In this document: piece by piece, positions 19,811 through 29,563 of the stretch | Layout of the letters: every line of letters begins with the position of its first letter | Numbering within the stretch: position 1 is the first letter of the stretch | Assembly: GCA_027483895.1 (NCBI GenBank) | Contig: JAIXTP010000036.1 | Location: 1 to 64,000 of the forward strand | DNA: 64,000 nt | Reading direction: 5' to 3' | Source of the DNA: Hyphomicrobiales bacterium | GTDB lineage: Bacteria > Pseudomonadota > Alphaproteobacteria > Rhizobiales > Beijerinckiaceae | Program-made: the position numbers and the translations under genes | Notes under the pieces: model-generated | Databases searched by the model: none | Told to the model about the DNA's origin: nothing | Seen by the model: only the letters and a program-made list of their open reading frames with translations

Positions 19811-20422
19811 TTATGGAAATAATGGTATCGGATTTAGTCCGACATGCTCTTTTCCGAGTACACAAAATCTTACTTCGGACGGAGAATAAGGTTCGTACGA
19901 ACCTCCCCTATTAACTACAAACTGTATATTACAGTTGTTTGTCTCGACAGAAATTCCATCCAAATGGTACACAAAAGCATATCTAAAGTAATTAAATACA
20001 CTTTCAGCTGGCGATATATTCATCAGATCCAGATTCAACAAATGTATGTGTTTGTTAGTTGTATCACACAATAGATCTAATGCATCAAATTTCACTCCAC
20101 TGTCCACAAATTTAGCTGATACTGTGTTTCTTAAGAACCTAAAACTATCTTCTTTGTATTCGAACAACACACTTGACTGCAATTCAACATCTACTCTACT
20201 GTGTTTTATAGAATTACACATCTTTCGAAATATGTCGTCGTGTCTAAAGTTTGTGAATGCATTTTTTTCACAAAAATGATTTAGGTGAATAGCCAAACCT
20301 TCGAATTTATGTAACATCGTATTGGAATTTGGCTCCATCAAAATTGGCAACCTGCTAAAATCTTTTACTAGTTCTAGTGCGGGTATGTAAATTTGATTTA
20401 GAAATTTTTTCTTTATGGTCAT
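19811..20422 (-). CDS. AT-rich orphan protein of unknown function (probable recent acquisition)
   Basis: A 203-residue protein that I do not recognise. Base composition is about one third G+C against mid-60s in its neighbours, with AAA, ATT and TTT codons dominant, so it is almost surely imported. It has no signal peptide or membrane helix. The segment NFRHDDIFRKMCNSIKHSRVD, with a conserved-looking N-x3-KH element, recalls HEPN-type helical proteins, but the spacing is not the canonical R-x4-6-H. Its ATG overlaps the plsC stop (ATGA), so it may be expressed by coupling to plsC. No partner gene or mobile-element gene is adjacent. A defence or toxin role is speculation. Confidence 0.75.
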   Translation of the reverse strand: MTIKKKFLNQIYIPALELVKDFSRLPILMEPNSNTMLHKFEGLAIHLNHFCEKNAFTNFRHDDIFRKMCNSIKHSRVDVELQSSVLFEYKEDSFRFLRNTVSAKFVDSGVKFDALDLLCDTTNKHIHLLNLDLMNISPAESVFNYFRYAFVYHLDGISVETNNCNIQFVVNRGGSYEPYSPSEVRFCVLGKEHVGLNPIPLFP

Positions 20423-21198
20423 TGTCTTCTCGTGATTTCTTCAAGCATCCGCCGCACCTCTTCTTCCGCGCGGCGCGTGATCGCCTTGCGGTCGCCGTCG
20501 GGGCCGAAAAGGATCGGTTCGCCGAAGGCCACCGCCACGTCGAGCGGGCCGCCGGTGACGTTCGCCTTGAGATGGGGCAGCAGGTCCATGTCCCCGTACC
20601 AGGCGACGGAGGCCTTGTCCGGCCGATGCAGCGGAAGACCCTGACGGCGCAGATAGGCGATGGCGACGGGCTGGACGAGCACGTGGCCCTCCCCGCCGGC
20701 GGCCTCGCGCGCGGCGCCGAGCAGCGGCGAGCGGAAGGGCAGGAGGCGGTTGCCGTCGCCCGTGGTGCCTTCCCCGAAAAGGACGATCGCGTCGCCGGAG
20801 GAGAGCCGTTCCGCGACCTCTCGGGCGGCGGCGCCCGTCGCGGTGCGGCGGGTGCGGTCGATGAAGACCGTGCGCTGGAGCTTCGCGAGCGTGCCGAAAA
20901 TGGGCCAGTGCGCGACCTCCGCTTTGGCGATGAAGGACAGCGGCAGCGTGCCGCCGAGGACCACGATGTCCTTCCACGACACGTGATTGGAGACGAGCAA
21001 TAGCGGCCGCCCGGCCGCGGGCGTGCCGTGGACGGTGACCCGGAGCCCCATCAGACGCGCGATCCAGCGGTGATAGCGGACCGGAAGGGCATGGGAGAGC
21101 CGCATCTCGCGCCTGATCGCGAGCCATTGCACGGGCAGGAGCACGAGCGTCAGGGCGGCGAAGGCGGCGGCGAAGCTCGCGAGCCTGAGCGTGCGCAT
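20419..21198 (-). CDS. plsC: 1-acyl-sn-glycerol-3-phosphate acyltransferase
   Basis: PlsC makes phosphatidic acid from lysophosphatidic acid at the inner membrane. The 259-residue protein has an N-terminal hydrophobic segment (FAAAFAALTLVLLPVQWLA). The acyltransferase motifs are NHVSWKD (H-x4-D) and FGEGTTGDGNRLLPFRSPLL (glycerophosphate-binding EGT). Its last codons (ACG AGA AGA CAA TGA) use rare AGA codons and merge into the AT-rich insertion. The original C-terminus may therefore have been replaced by a few residues. The essential domain is intact. Confidence 0.93.
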   Translation of the reverse strand: MRTLRLASFAAAFAALTLVLLPVQWLAIRREMRLSHALPVRYHRWIARLMGLRVTVHGTPAAGRPLLLVSNHVSWKDIVVLGGTLPLSFIAKAEVAHWPIFGTLAKLQRTVFIDRTRRTATGAAAREVAERLSSGDAIVLFGEGTTGDGNRLLPFRSPLLGAAREAAGGEGHVLVQPVAIAYLRRQGLPLHRPDKASVAWYGDMDLLPHLKANVTGGPLDVAVAFGEPILFGPDGDRKAITRRAEEEVRRMLEEITRRQ

Positions 21199-21201
21199 GG
21201 G

Positions 21202-21630
21202 TCAGCCGCGTTCGTCTTCGAGCGGTACGCCGTACAGTTCCAGCCGATGGTCCACGAGGCGGTAGCCGAGGCGGCGGGCGATCTCGGCCTGCAGCCGCTC
21301 GATCTCCTCGGAGCGGAACTCCACCACGCGGCCCGTGCGGATGTCGACGAGATGGTCGTGATGGACTTCGGGCGTCTGCTCGTAGCGCGCACGCCCGCTC
21401 TTCAGGTCCAGCCTTTCGAGGATGCCCGCTTCTTCGAGAAGGCGCACGGTGCGGTAGACGGTGGACAGCGAGATGCGCGGATCGGACTGGGTGGCGCGGC
21501 GATGCAGCTCGTCCGCATCCGGGTGATCGGCCGAGCGGTCGAGCACGCGCGCGATGATACGGCGCTGGCCGGTCATGCGCAGGCCGCGTTCGAGACAGCG
21601 CTGTTCGATCCCCTTGCGCGGTGCCGCCAC
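21202..21630 (-). CDS. fur: Fur-family metalloregulator (Fur/Mur)
   Basis: A 142-residue Fur family repressor, started at GTG 21630 to give the usual length. It shows the winged helix region (RGLRMTGQRRIIARVL, ISLSTVYRTVRLLEEAGILERL) and the metal-site segment VHHDHLVDIRTGRVVEF. The CxxC zinc motifs of E. coli Fur are absent. In Rhizobiales the orthologue next to miaB often responds to manganese (Mur). Iron versus manganese cannot be decided from the sequence. It is 3 bases upstream of plsC. Confidence 0.88.
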   Translation of the reverse strand: MAAPRKGIEQRCLERGLRMTGQRRIIARVLDRSADHPDADELHRRATQSDPRISLSTVYRTVRLLEEAGILERLDLKSGRARYEQTPEVHHDHLVDIRTGRVVEFRSEEIERLQAEIARRLGYRLVDHRLELYGVPLEDERG

Positions 21631-21689
21631 CCTCGCATCCTCCGGCTTTCGCGGACATATAGGGCCGCGGGTCACGATGCGTCCACCGG

Positions 21690-22175
21690 TCAGAGCGACC
21701 GCCGCAGGACCAGAGCGTCGGCGCGGGTTCCGTCGGGCTTGGCGTAATAGGCCGCGCGGCGCCCGACCTCCTCGAAGCCCGTGCGGGCATAAAGCGCCCG
21801 CGCGGCCGCATTCGCATCTTCGACCTCGAGGAACAGCGAGCGGACGCCCGATGCCGCGAGACGCGCGAAATGGCGGGCCAGCAAAGCGCGCCCGATGCCG
21901 CGCCCCTGCACCTTGCGCGCGGTGGCGATGGTGAGGATCTCGGCCTCGTCGGCCGCCTTGCGGCTCAGCACGAAGGCGAAGAGGCGGCCCCCGGGACGGC
22001 CTTCCCGGGCGGCGTCGCCGATCACGGCGGGGTCGAGGGCCAGTCTTTCGATATCGACCGCGCTCCACGGAATCGCGAAGCCTTCGGCATGGATCGGGGC
22101 GGCCTCGCGCGCATCGGCGGCGTGGAAGGGGGCGAAGGCGGGGGCGGGCGGGGGCGAGAAGAAGGGCAGGCGCAT
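21690..22175 (-). CDS. rimI: Ribosomal-protein-alanine N-acetyltransferase (RimI-type GNAT)
   Basis: A 161-residue GNAT protein started at ATG 22175 (MRLPFFSPPPAPAFAPFH). The acetyl-CoA motif A is ARKVQGRGIGRALLARH, followed by LFLEVEDANAAARALYARTGFEEVGRR. Location directly after tsaB supports RimI (acetylation of S18 or other N-termini). Substrate specificity is inferred from context. Confidence 0.9.
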   Translation of the reverse strand: MRLPFFSPPPAPAFAPFHAADAREAAPIHAEGFAIPWSAVDIERLALDPAVIGDAAREGRPGGRLFAFVLSRKAADEAEILTIATARKVQGRGIGRALLARHFARLAASGVRSLFLEVEDANAAARALYARTGFEEVGRRAAYYAKPDGTRADALVLRRSL

Positions 22176-22182
22176 GTTCGGC

Positions 22183-22866
22183 TCAGGCGCGGGCGATCCG
22201 GGCATGGCCCTGCGGCTTGGCGTCGGCGTCGCGAAGATAGAGGGGATCGGGCGGCGCATGCGCGGGATCGGCGGCGAGGCCGAGGCGCGCGACCCAGAGG
22301 ATGTCGGGGGCGCGGGCGGGCGGATCGACGAAGATCTGCAGGCCGAGATCGAGGGCGGCGTCACCCAGAAGATTCGCGGCGGGCCCGACGATGCGCACGG
22401 CGCTGCCGCCGACCGCACGCGCGGCCTCGCGCAGCGGGGCGATGCGGGGGGAAACGAGCAGGCGCCCGCCGGGGCTCACCGCCTGCACATAGACATTCCC
22501 GTGGCGGGCATCGATGGCGGAGACGACGACGAGCGTCCCGTCGGAGGCGACCGCCGGGGCGGCGAAGGCCGCGAGCGTGCCGACGCCGACCACCGGGATC
22601 CCGAGGCCGACGCCCATGGCTCGGGCGGCGGCAAGACCGACGCGAAGCCCCGTGAAGCTGCCGGGACCCACGGTCACCGAGATGCGGTCGAGCGAGGCGA
22701 AACCGCCCGGAACGTCGCGTTCGAGATCCGCGAGCATCGGGACCAGCGCTTCCGCATGGCCCCGATCCATCTCCTCCGACCGCAGGGCCAGCGGCTCGCG
22801 CGCGCCGGCGTCGATGACGCAGGCCGAGCAGGCGGAGAGAGCGGTGTCGACGGCGAGAATGCGCAA
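22183..22866 (-). CDS. tsaB: tRNA threonylcarbamoyladenosine biosynthesis protein TsaB
   Basis: TsaB is the inactive ASKHA paralogue that supports TsaD in t6A37 formation. The 227 residues start MRILAVDTALSACSACVID and include SVTVGPGSFTGLRVGLAAARAM, the family signature. It is followed 7 bases later by rimI, the usual pair. Confidence 0.95.
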   Translation of the reverse strand: MRILAVDTALSACSACVIDAGAREPLALRSEEMDRGHAEALVPMLADLERDVPGGFASLDRISVTVGPGSFTGLRVGLAAARAMGVGLGIPVVGVGTLAAFAAPAVASDGTLVVVSAIDARHGNVYVQAVSPGGRLLVSPRIAPLREAARAVGGSAVRIVGPAANLLGDAALDLGLQIFVDPPARAPDILWVARLGLAADPAHAPPDPLYLRDADAKPQGHARIARA

Positions 22867-22899
22867 CGGGACCTCTCGGGAACCCGTGTCGCCGGTCCC

Positions 22900-23505
22900 T
22901 TACGCGATCGAGCAGAATTCCTCGAAGGCGAGACGCGGAGAGCGCGGGAAGAGCGCCGACGAATCGCCGTAGCCGAGATTACACACAAAATTCGCCTTGA
23001 TCTTCCCGCCCGGGAAGAAGGCTTCCTCGACCTTGGCCGCATCGAAACCGGACATCGCGCCGGTGTCGAGACCGAGGGCGCGCGCCGCGATGATCAGATA
23101 GGCGCCCTGCAGCGAGGAATTGCGGAAGGCGGTCGCCTGGATCGCGGCGTCGTTGCCGGCGAACCAGCTGCGCGCATCCGCATGCGGGAAGAGCTGGGGC
23201 AGCTTCTCGTAGAATTCCATGTCCATGCCCACGATCGCGGTGACCGGGGCGGCCATGGTCTTGTCCACGTTGCCGGGCGCCATGCAGGGCTTCAGCTTTT
23301 CCTTCGCTTCCTTCGACTTCACGAAGACGATGCGGGCGGGAGAGCTGTTGGCGGCGGTGGGGCCCATCTTCACGAGATCGGCGAGGCTGCGCAGCGTTTC
23401 GTCGGAAACGGCGCGATCGAGCCAGCCGTTATGCGTGCGGGCTTCGGTGAAGAGCTGCTTGAGGGCGGCGTCGCCGAGCGGCTGATGAAAGACGGGATGG
23501 GACAT
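22900..23505 (-). CDS. rutE: Malonic semialdehyde reductase/nitroreductase (RutE/HadB type)
   Basis: A 201-residue flavin-dependent nitroreductase-fold protein. Diagnostic stretches are [36 protein letters not shown] and [20 protein letters not shown], matching the RutE group that reduces malonic semialdehyde to 3-hydroxypropionate. No other rut pyrimidine-catabolism gene is nearby, so its substrate here is uncertain. The ribosome-binding GGAG lies inside the stem of an intrinsic terminator just upstream. Confidence 0.85.
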   Translation of the reverse strand: MSHPVFHQPLGDAALKQLFTEARTHNGWLDRAVSDETLRSLADLVKMGPTAANSSPARIVFVKSKEAKEKLKPCMAPGNVDKTMAAPVTAIVGMDMEFYEKLPQLFPHADARSWFAGNDAAIQATAFRNSSLQGAYLIIAARALGLDTGAMSGFDAAKVEEAFFPGGKIKANFVCNLGYGDSSALFPRSPRLAFEEFCSIA

Positions 23506-23508
23506 CTG

Positions 23509-23539
23509 AAAAAGGCTCCGCAGAGGATTGCGGAGCCTT
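23509..23539 (-). terminator. Strong intrinsic terminator overlapping the RutE-like gene's ribosome-binding site
   Basis: On the minus strand perfect 11-bp arms AAGGCTCCGCA and TGCGGAGCCTT (positions 23512-23522 and 23529-23539) with a 6-nt loop are followed by a U5 run, 3 bases before the ATG at 23505. It lies about 60 bases after the NifU-type gene stop, so it can terminate that transcript. The 3' arm contains the only good Shine-Dalgarno (GGAG) for the downstream gene, so the folded form should also block its translation. Confidence 0.85.
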
Positions 23540-23599
23540 ATCTATGCCGGAGCGGCGCGATTGCCAGACATGCGGCCGCACGTCCGACCCGCGCGGGGC

Positions 23600-24172
23600 T
23601 CAGACCGCCTGCACTTCCCGCACGTCGGGGAGGAAATGACGAAGCAGGTTCTGGATGCCGTGCTTGAGGGTGGCGGTCGAAGAGGGGCAGCCCGCGCAGG
23701 AGCCCTTCATCGCGAGATAGACGATGCCGTCCTTGAACCCTCGGAAGGTGATGTCGCCGCCGTCGCCGGCGACCGCGGGACGCACGCGGGTCTCGAGAAG
23801 TTCCTTGATGGTGGAGACGGTCGCGGCGTCGGATTCGTCGAAGAATTCGCTTTCGCCGTCATTGGCGGCCGCGGCGACCGCGTCCTCGCCGCCCTCGATG
23901 AGCGGCTCGCCGGAGAGGAAATGCTCCATGATGGCGCCTAGAATGGCCGGCTTGAGGTGCTGCCACTCGCCCTCGCGCTTCGTCACGGTGACGAAATCCG
24001 AACCGAAGAACACGGCGCTCACGCCGTCGACCGCGAAGAGCCGGCGCGCCAGCGGCGAACGCTCGCCCGCCCGCGCGTCGCGGATGTCGAGCGTGCCCTC
24101 CGGCATGACCATGCGGCCGGGAATGAACTTCAGCGTCGCAGGATTGGGGGTCGCTTCGGTCTGGATGAACAT
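23600..24172 (-). CDS. NifU-type Fe-S cluster scaffold/carrier protein
   Basis: A 190-residue protein with an N-terminal Nfu_N domain (MFIQTEATPNPATLKFIPGR) and a C-terminal NifU domain. The latter carries the cluster-binding GSCAGCPSSTATLKHGI (C-x2-C). This is the alphaproteobacterial and mitochondrial Nfu type that delivers 4Fe-4S clusters. No nif genes are nearby, so a housekeeping role is expected. Confidence 0.94.
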   Translation of the reverse strand: MFIQTEATPNPATLKFIPGRMVMPEGTLDIRDARAGERSPLARRLFAVDGVSAVFFGSDFVTVTKREGEWQHLKPAILGAIMEHFLSGEPLIEGGEDAVAAAANDGESEFFDESDAATVSTIKELLETRVRPAVAGDGGDITFRGFKDGIVYLAMKGSCAGCPSSTATLKHGIQNLLRHFLPDVREVQAV

Positions 24173-24249
24173 CGGACTCTCCTGGCTTCCCGGTTCAAGG
24201 CCGGAAGCATCGACGAACTTTATGTGGTCGATCGGGGGTCCGAATCAAC

Positions 24250-24762
24250 TCATGCGAGGGCATCGATTTCCGCATCACCCAATCCGCCGGGCACGATCGC
24301 GATCGGAACGGGGAAGGAGCCGAGCCCGCGGCCGGCGAAACCCTTGCCCGCCAGAGCGGTGAGAAGGGGGCCCGGCCCTTCCGGCCCGTCGCCCGCCGCC
24401 AGCACGAGAAGGGAGATGTCCTCGTCCTCCTCGATCAGCGCCACGATCTCCTCGGCGGGGACGCCCTCGCGCACGACTTCCTGCGGCTGCAGGCCCGCCA
24501 GCCGGCGGATCAGCGCGGCGGAAGCGTCGAGCCGCTTGCGCGCCTCGTCCGACGCTTCGGCCATGATCACTTCGCCGACGCCGAGGAAATGCCGGTATTC
24601 GCTGGGTTCGACCACCGCCAGCATGGCGATGTCGGCGCCGACGCGCGAGGCGCGGCGGGCCGCGAAATGGACCGCTCGGCCGCATTCGGGCGTTTCGTCC
24701 ACGACGACGAGGAATTTGGGGCGATGCCCCGCTTCGTAGGATCGGCGCGGTTTCACCGGCAT
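24250..24762 (-). CDS. Universal stress protein (UspA family)
   Basis: A 170-residue single Usp domain: FLVVVDETPECGRAVHFAARRA at the start and LGSFPVPIAIVPGGLGD near the end. The usual nucleotide-binding G-x2-G-x9-G-S/T motif is degenerate (AAGDGPEGPGPLLTAL), so ATP binding is doubtful. It sits between the NifU-type gene and trpS, a common arrangement in Rhizobiales. Confidence 0.9.
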   Translation of the reverse strand: MPVKPRRSYEAGHRPKFLVVVDETPECGRAVHFAARRASRVGADIAMLAVVEPSEYRHFLGVGEVIMAEASDEARKRLDASAALIRRLAGLQPQEVVREGVPAEEIVALIEEDEDISLLVLAAGDGPEGPGPLLTALAGKGFAGRGLGSFPVPIAIVPGGLGDAEIDALA

Positions 24763-24823
24763 GGCCGAAGACCTCCGACGGAAACTCTGCCCCTCGCCGG
24801 CGCGCCCCGCAAGCGCGGGAGCA

Positions 24824-25861
24824 TCAGCGGCGCACGAAGCCGAGAATGTCCTTCACGGAATCCATGGTCTTGCGGGCGATCGCGCTCGCACGCTCGGACC
24901 CGTCTGCGAGGATCGCGTCGATCGCGGCGGGGTCGGCCGTCAACCGCTTCATCTCGGACCCGATCGGGCCGAGCTTGGCCACCGCCAGATCGACGAGCGA
25001 CGCCTTGAAGGTCGAGAACTGCGCGCCGCCGAACTGCCGCAGCACGTCCTCGCGGGACGCGTCGGACAGCGCGGCATAGATGCCGACGAGGTTGTCGGCC
25101 TCGGGACGCGCGGCGAGGCCCGCCTCCTCGCTCGGCAGCGGCTCGGGATCGGTCTTCGCCTTGCGCACCTTCTGGGCGATGGCGTCGGCATCGTCGGTGA
25201 GATTGATGCGCGAATAGTCGGACGGATCCGACTTCGACATCTTCTTGGTGCCGTCGCGCAGGCTCATGACACGGGTCGCGGGACCCTGGATCAGCGGCTC
25301 GGGCTGCGGGAAGAAGGCCTCGCCGAAGCCGTGCGCGGCGATGGAGGGGCCGAGATCGTTGTTGAACTTCTGCGCGATGTCGCGCGCGAGTTCGAGATGC
25401 TGCTTCTGGTCCTCGCCGACGGGCACGTGCGTCGCGCGATAGACGAGGATGTCGGCGGCCATCAGCGCGGGATAGGCATAGAGGCCGACGGACGCGTTCT
25501 CACGGTCCTTGCCGGCCTTCTCCTTGAACTGCGTCATGCGGTTGAGCCAGCCGAGGCGGGCGACGCAGTTGAAGACCCAGGCCAGTTCCGCATGTTCGGG
25601 AACCTGGCTCTGGTTGAAGACGATGTGCTTCTTGGGATCGATGCCGCAGGCGATGAAGGCCGCGGTGACCTCGCGGATGCTCGAGCGCAGCGTCTCGGGG
25701 TCCTGCGGAACGGTGATCGCGTGCAGGTCGACGACGCAATAGATGCAGTCATGCGTCTCCTGCAGCGCCACGAACTTCGTGATCGCGCCGAGATAGTTGC
25801 CGAGGTGCAGATTGCCCGTCGGCTGCACGCCCGAAAACACGAGTTCCTTGAAAGCCGCCAT
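24824..25861 (-). CDS. trpS: Tryptophanyl-tRNA synthetase
   Basis: A class I synthetase of 345 residues, started at ATG 25861 ([26 protein letters not shown]). It has the HIGH-type motif GNLHLGNY and the KMSKS loop [10 protein letters not shown] near residue 205. GVQPTG and [14 protein letters not shown] are typical of TrpRS. It lies 46 bases downstream of murJ. Confidence 0.97.
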   Translation of the reverse strand: MAAFKELVFSGVQPTGNLHLGNYLGAITKFVALQETHDCIYCVVDLHAITVPQDPETLRSSIREVTAAFIACGIDPKKHIVFNQSQVPEHAELAWVFNCVARLGWLNRMTQFKEKAGKDRENASVGLYAYPALMAADILVYRATHVPVGEDQKQHLELARDIAQKFNNDLGPSIAAHGFGEAFFPQPEPLIQGPATRVMSLRDGTKKMSKSDPSDYSRINLTDDADAIAQKVRKAKTDPEPLPSEEAGLAARPEADNLVGIYAALSDASREDVLRQFGGAQFSTFKASLVDLAVAKLGPIGSEMKRLTADPAAIDAILADGSERASAIARKTMDSVKDILGFVRR

Positions 25862-25907
25862 GGACACGTCCTCTGCTTCGTCGCGGCTTATGGCAATGCG
25901 GCGGGCT

Positions 25908-27431
25908 TCACGCAAGCGGCGGGGCGGGACGGCGGAAATCGGACGGGCGCAACGCACCCGTCGCGACCGCCGCGAGACCGTAGACCGCGGCACCCGCCAA
26001 GCAGAGCCCGGCGAGGGCGGCGGAGCGCAGGCCGATGCCGCTTCCCGCAGCGAGGACGCCCGATGCCGCCTCCCGCGCCCAGACCAGAAAGACGGCCATG
26101 AGGCCCGCCGCGGCGACCGAGCGTGCGGCGTCGCGCAGGACGATGCGGCCGGGGGTCCATATTCCCGAAACATGCAGGGCGAAGACGAGGACGGCGCATT
26201 GCACGGCCGCGCCGACGGCGATGGAGAGCGCCGCGCCTGCGATGCCGAAGGAGGCAACGAGCGGCAGGGCCGAAGCGAGCGAAGCGACGAGGCCCGCCGC
26301 CGTCGCCAGCAGAGGCGGGCGGGCTTCTTCCCGGGCGAAGAACGCCGCCGAGAGCACCCGGACCGCGGCCGCGAAGGGAATGCCCGCGGCCATCGCGGCC
26401 AGAGCGGCGCCGGTCGCGGCGGCATCGGCCGCGGTGAAGGAGCCGCGCTCGAACAGGATGCTCGCGACCGGTGCGGCCAGAAGCGCAAGACCGACCGCGG
26501 CAGGCAGGCCCACCGCCCATGCGAGGGCCAGGGCCCGGTCGACGGCGGGGCCGAAGGCGGTCGTTCCGCTGCGTCCCGCCAAGGCGGGCAGCGCGACCGT
26601 GCCGACGGCCGAGGCGACGAAGCCGAGCGGGAACTGGGCCACCCGGTCGGCGTAATGCAGCCGCGAAACGGCGCCCGGCAGGTCGGACGCGACGGCGGCG
26701 GCGATCAGAAAGGCGAGCTGCGTCGAGGCCACGACGATCAGCCCCGGCCCCGCGAGCGCGACGAGCCGGCGGATCTCGGGGGAAAGGCGCGGCAGGGCGA
26801 GCCGCGGCGCGCGGCCGGACCGCATCAGCGGCGGCAGAACCGAAGCGGCCTGCACCAGACCGGCGGCCGCGGACCCCGCCGACAGGATCGCCGCGGCCCG
26901 CTCGGCGTCGCCGCCCGAGAGACGGTCGAGCACCGCCAGAAGGCCTACGAGCATCGCATTGACCGCGACGGGCGACCATGACGCCCAGCCGTAGCGGCCT
27001 TGAGCGACGAGGAAGGCGGACGCGAGGGAGGCCAGCGTCGCGCCGATCACCAGCGGAAAGGACAGGCGCAGGAAGAACGTGGCGGACGCCCCGCCTTCGC
27101 TCGCCGCGAGGCCGGGGGCGGCGAACGCGATCACCGCGGGCGCCGCGATCTCGAACAGGATCGTGACGAGGAGAAGCGCGACGGCGAAGGTCGACAGCGC
27201 CTCGCCCGCGAAGATGCGGGCGGCTTCGATCCCGCGACCCCGAAGCACGGAGGCTTCGACCGGGATCACGCCCGCATGAAGCCCGCCTTCGCCGAGTACG
27301 CGGCGGACGAGGTTGGGGATGCGGAAGGCGAGAGCGAAGGCGTCGGCCGCAGGGCCCGTGCCGAGCAGCGACGCCGTCAGCACGTCGCGCACGAAGCCGA
27401 GGACGCGGGAGGCGCCCGCCGCGAGGCCCAC
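25908..27431 (-). CDS. murJ: Lipid II flippase MurJ (MviN)
   Basis: A polytopic membrane protein of 507 residues with about 14 hydrophobic helices. The N-terminal signature [37 protein letters not shown] marks the MOP-superfamily lipid II flippase. The GTG at 27431 leaves fewer residues than usual before SRVLGF. The frame is open upstream to about the hslU stop, so the true start may be a non-ATG codon further upstream. Confidence 0.94.
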   Translation of the reverse strand: MGLAAGASRVLGFVRDVLTASLLGTGPAADAFALAFRIPNLVRRVLGEGGLHAGVIPVEASVLRGRGIEAARIFAGEALSTFAVALLLVTILFEIAAPAVIAFAAPGLAASEGGASATFFLRLSFPLVIGATLASLASAFLVAQGRYGWASWSPVAVNAMLVGLLAVLDRLSGGDAERAAAILSAGSAAAGLVQAASVLPPLMRSGRAPRLALPRLSPEIRRLVALAGPGLIVVASTQLAFLIAAAVASDLPGAVSRLHYADRVAQFPLGFVASAVGTVALPALAGRSGTTAFGPAVDRALALAWAVGLPAAVGLALLAAPVASILFERGSFTAADAAATGAALAAMAAGIPFAAAVRVLSAAFFAREEARPPLLATAAGLVASLASALPLVASFGIAGAALSIAVGAAVQCAVLVFALHVSGIWTPGRIVLRDAARSVAAAGLMAVFLVWAREAASGVLAAGSGIGLRSAALAGLCLAGAAVYGLAAVATGALRPSDFRRPAPPLA

Positions 27432-27523
27432 GGAAGCGGCATCGCGGGCGAGCCCGTCGGAGGAAGGCGCGGCGGCTTCGGTCAGGGTTCCGTCTCCTGC
27501 GGACGGTTCCCCGCCCGCCCCGA

Positions 27524-28831
27524 TCAGAGAATGTACCGGCTCAGATCCGCGTTCCGCGCGAGATCGCCGACGGATTTCGTCACGAGTTCGGCATCGACGA
27601 CGAAATTCTCGCCGGCGCGGTCGGGCGCGGTGAAGGAGATGTCGTCGAGCACGCGTTCGAGCACGGTCTGGAGGCGGCGGGCGCCGATGTTCTCCACCGT
27701 CGCGTTCACCTGCACGGCGATCTTCGCGAGCGCGGCGATCGCGTCGTCGGAGAAGGACAGCGTGACGCCTTCGGTCGCCATCAGCGCCACATATTGCTTG
27801 ATGAGGCTCGCTTCGGTGTCCGTGAGGATCCGGCGGAAGTCGTCCTCGTCGAGCGGGTTCAATTCCACGCGGATCGGGAGCCGGCCCTGCAGTTCGGGCA
27901 GGAGATCGGACGGCTTCGAGACGTGGAAGGCGCCCGAGGCGATGAAGAGGATGTGGTCCGTCTTCACCGGGCCGTGCTTGGTGGCGACGGTGGTGCCTTC
28001 GATGAGCGGCAGGAGATCGCGCTGCACGCCCTCGCGGGACACGTCCGCCCCGCCGCGGCCCTCGCGGGCGCAGATCTTGTCGACCTCGTCGAGGAAGACG
28101 ATGCCGTTGTTCTCGACCTCGCGCAGCGCGTCCTGCACGATGCGCTCCTGATCGAGGAGCTTGTCGCTTTCTTCCGCGATCAGCGGCTCGTAGGCCTCCG
28201 CCACCGTGGTACGCCGCGTCTTGGTGCGGCCTGCGCCGAGCTTGCCGAAGATCTCGCCGAGATTGAGCGCGCCGATGCTCGCGCCCGGCACGCCCGGCAC
28301 TTCGAACATCGGCAGGCCGGACTGGCCCTGCTGCAGTTCGACCTCGATCTCCTTGTCGTCGAGCGAGCCTTCGCGGAGCTTCTTGCGGAAGCTGTCGCGG
28401 GTCGCGGCGCTGGACGTCGGTCCCACGAGCGCGTCGAGCACCCGCTCCTCGGCGGCGAGCTGCGCCTTGGCCTGCACGTCCTTGCGGCGCGCCTGCTTCA
28501 CGAGGCCGATGCCGACCTCGACGAGGTCGCGCACGATCTGCTCGACGTCGCGGCCGACATAGCCGACCTCGGTGAACTTGGTCGCTTCCACCTTCAGGAA
28601 GGGCGCCCCGGCCAGCCGCGCCAGACGGCGGGAAATCTCGGTCTTGCCGCAGCCGGTCGGGCCGATCATCAGGATGTTCTTGGGCAGAACCTCTTCCCGC
28701 ATCGGGCCGGTGAGCTGCTGCCGACGCCAGCGGTTGCGCAGCGCGATCGCCACCGCGCGCTTGGCGTCCTTCTGGCCGACGATGAAGCGGTCGAGTTCCG
28801 AGACGATCTCGCGGGGGGAGAAGGTGGTCAT
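27524..28831 (-). CDS. hslU: ATP-dependent protease ATPase subunit HslU
   Basis: HslU is the AAA+ unfoldase of the HslUV protease. The 435 residues include Walker A GPTGCGKT (57-64), the pore motif region GYVGRD, the I-domain and Walker [10 protein letters not shown]. It ends with SRYIL, which docks into HslV. The ATG at 28831 overlaps the hslV stop (ATGA). Confidence 0.98.
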   Translation of the reverse strand: MTTFSPREIVSELDRFIVGQKDAKRAVAIALRNRWRRQQLTGPMREEVLPKNILMIGPTGCGKTEISRRLARLAGAPFLKVEATKFTEVGYVGRDVEQIVRDLVEVGIGLVKQARRKDVQAKAQLAAEERVLDALVGPTSSAATRDSFRKKLREGSLDDKEIEVELQQGQSGLPMFEVPGVPGASIGALNLGEIFGKLGAGRTKTRRTTVAEAYEPLIAEESDKLLDQERIVQDALREVENNGIVFLDEVDKICAREGRGGADVSREGVQRDLLPLIEGTTVATKHGPVKTDHILFIASGAFHVSKPSDLLPELQGRLPIRVELNPLDEDDFRRILTDTEASLIKQYVALMATEGVTLSFSDDAIAALAKIAVQVNATVENIGARRLQTVLERVLDDISFTAPDRAGENFVVDAELVTKSVGDLARNADLSRYIL

Positions 28832-29391
28832 GCCGCCGCGTCCTCCAGCGTCTCGATCACGAGATTGGCGTTCGTATAGACGCAGATGTCGGCGGCGATG
28901 CCGAGCGCCTTGCGCACCAGCGCCTCGGCCTCGATCTCGGTGTCGATCAGCGCGCGGGCGGCGGCGAGCGCATAGGCCCCGCCCGAGCCGATGCCCATCA
29001 CGCCGCCTTCGGGCGACAGCACGTCGCCGGTGCCCGACAGGATGAGCCCGGTATTGCGGTCGGCCACCAGCATCATGGCTTCCAGACGACGCAGATAGCG
29101 GTCCGTCCGCCAGTCCTTGGCGAGCTCCACGCAGGCGCGTTCGAGCTGGCCGGGATATTGTTCGAGCTTCTTTTCGAGGCGATCGAACAGGGCGAAGGCA
29201 TCCGCGGTGGCGCCCGCGAAGCCCGCGATCACCTCCCCGCCCTTGCCGAGCCGGCGCACCTTGCGGGCGTTCGACTTCATCACGGTCTGGCCGAGGCTGA
29301 CCTGACCGTCGCCGCCGATCACCACCTTGCCGCCCTTGCGCACCATCAGGATGGTGGTCGCACGCCAGCGCTTCGCTTCGTCCTCGCTCAT
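28828..29391 (-). CDS. hslV: ATP-dependent protease peptidase subunit HslV
   Basis: HslV is the threonine peptidase partner of HslU. From ATG 29391 it is 187 residues. Removal of an 11-residue propeptide would expose Thr12 of [20 protein letters not shown]. It is divergent from hisB, with 172 bases between the two starts, which must hold both promoters. Confidence 0.98.
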   Translation of the reverse strand: MSEDEAKRWRATTILMVRKGGKVVIGGDGQVSLGQTVMKSNARKVRRLGKGGEVIAGFAGATADAFALFDRLEKKLEQYPGQLERACVELAKDWRTDRYLRRLEAMMLVADRNTGLILSGTGDVLSPEGGVMGIGSGGAYALAAARALIDTEIEAEALVRKALGIAADICVYTNANLVIETLEDAAA

Positions 29392-29563
29392 CGTCCCTCG
29401 CAGAACCGTGACGTCTTCATTTAGGCGAAGCGGCGCCGGTATTGAAGCCGTGAGCCCCTCGCGTGCATCGGAGGGTCCGGTCCCGCGCGGAGGTGGCGGA
29501 GCGTCGCAGGCTTTGCTAGAAGCCGGCGCGGGCGTCCCGCCCGCTGTCCCGAGGAAGACTCCC

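Noticed and set aside
24250..24762. Usp protein as an ATP-binding stress regulator
   Set aside because: The nucleotide-binding glycine motif is degenerate, so I left the function general.
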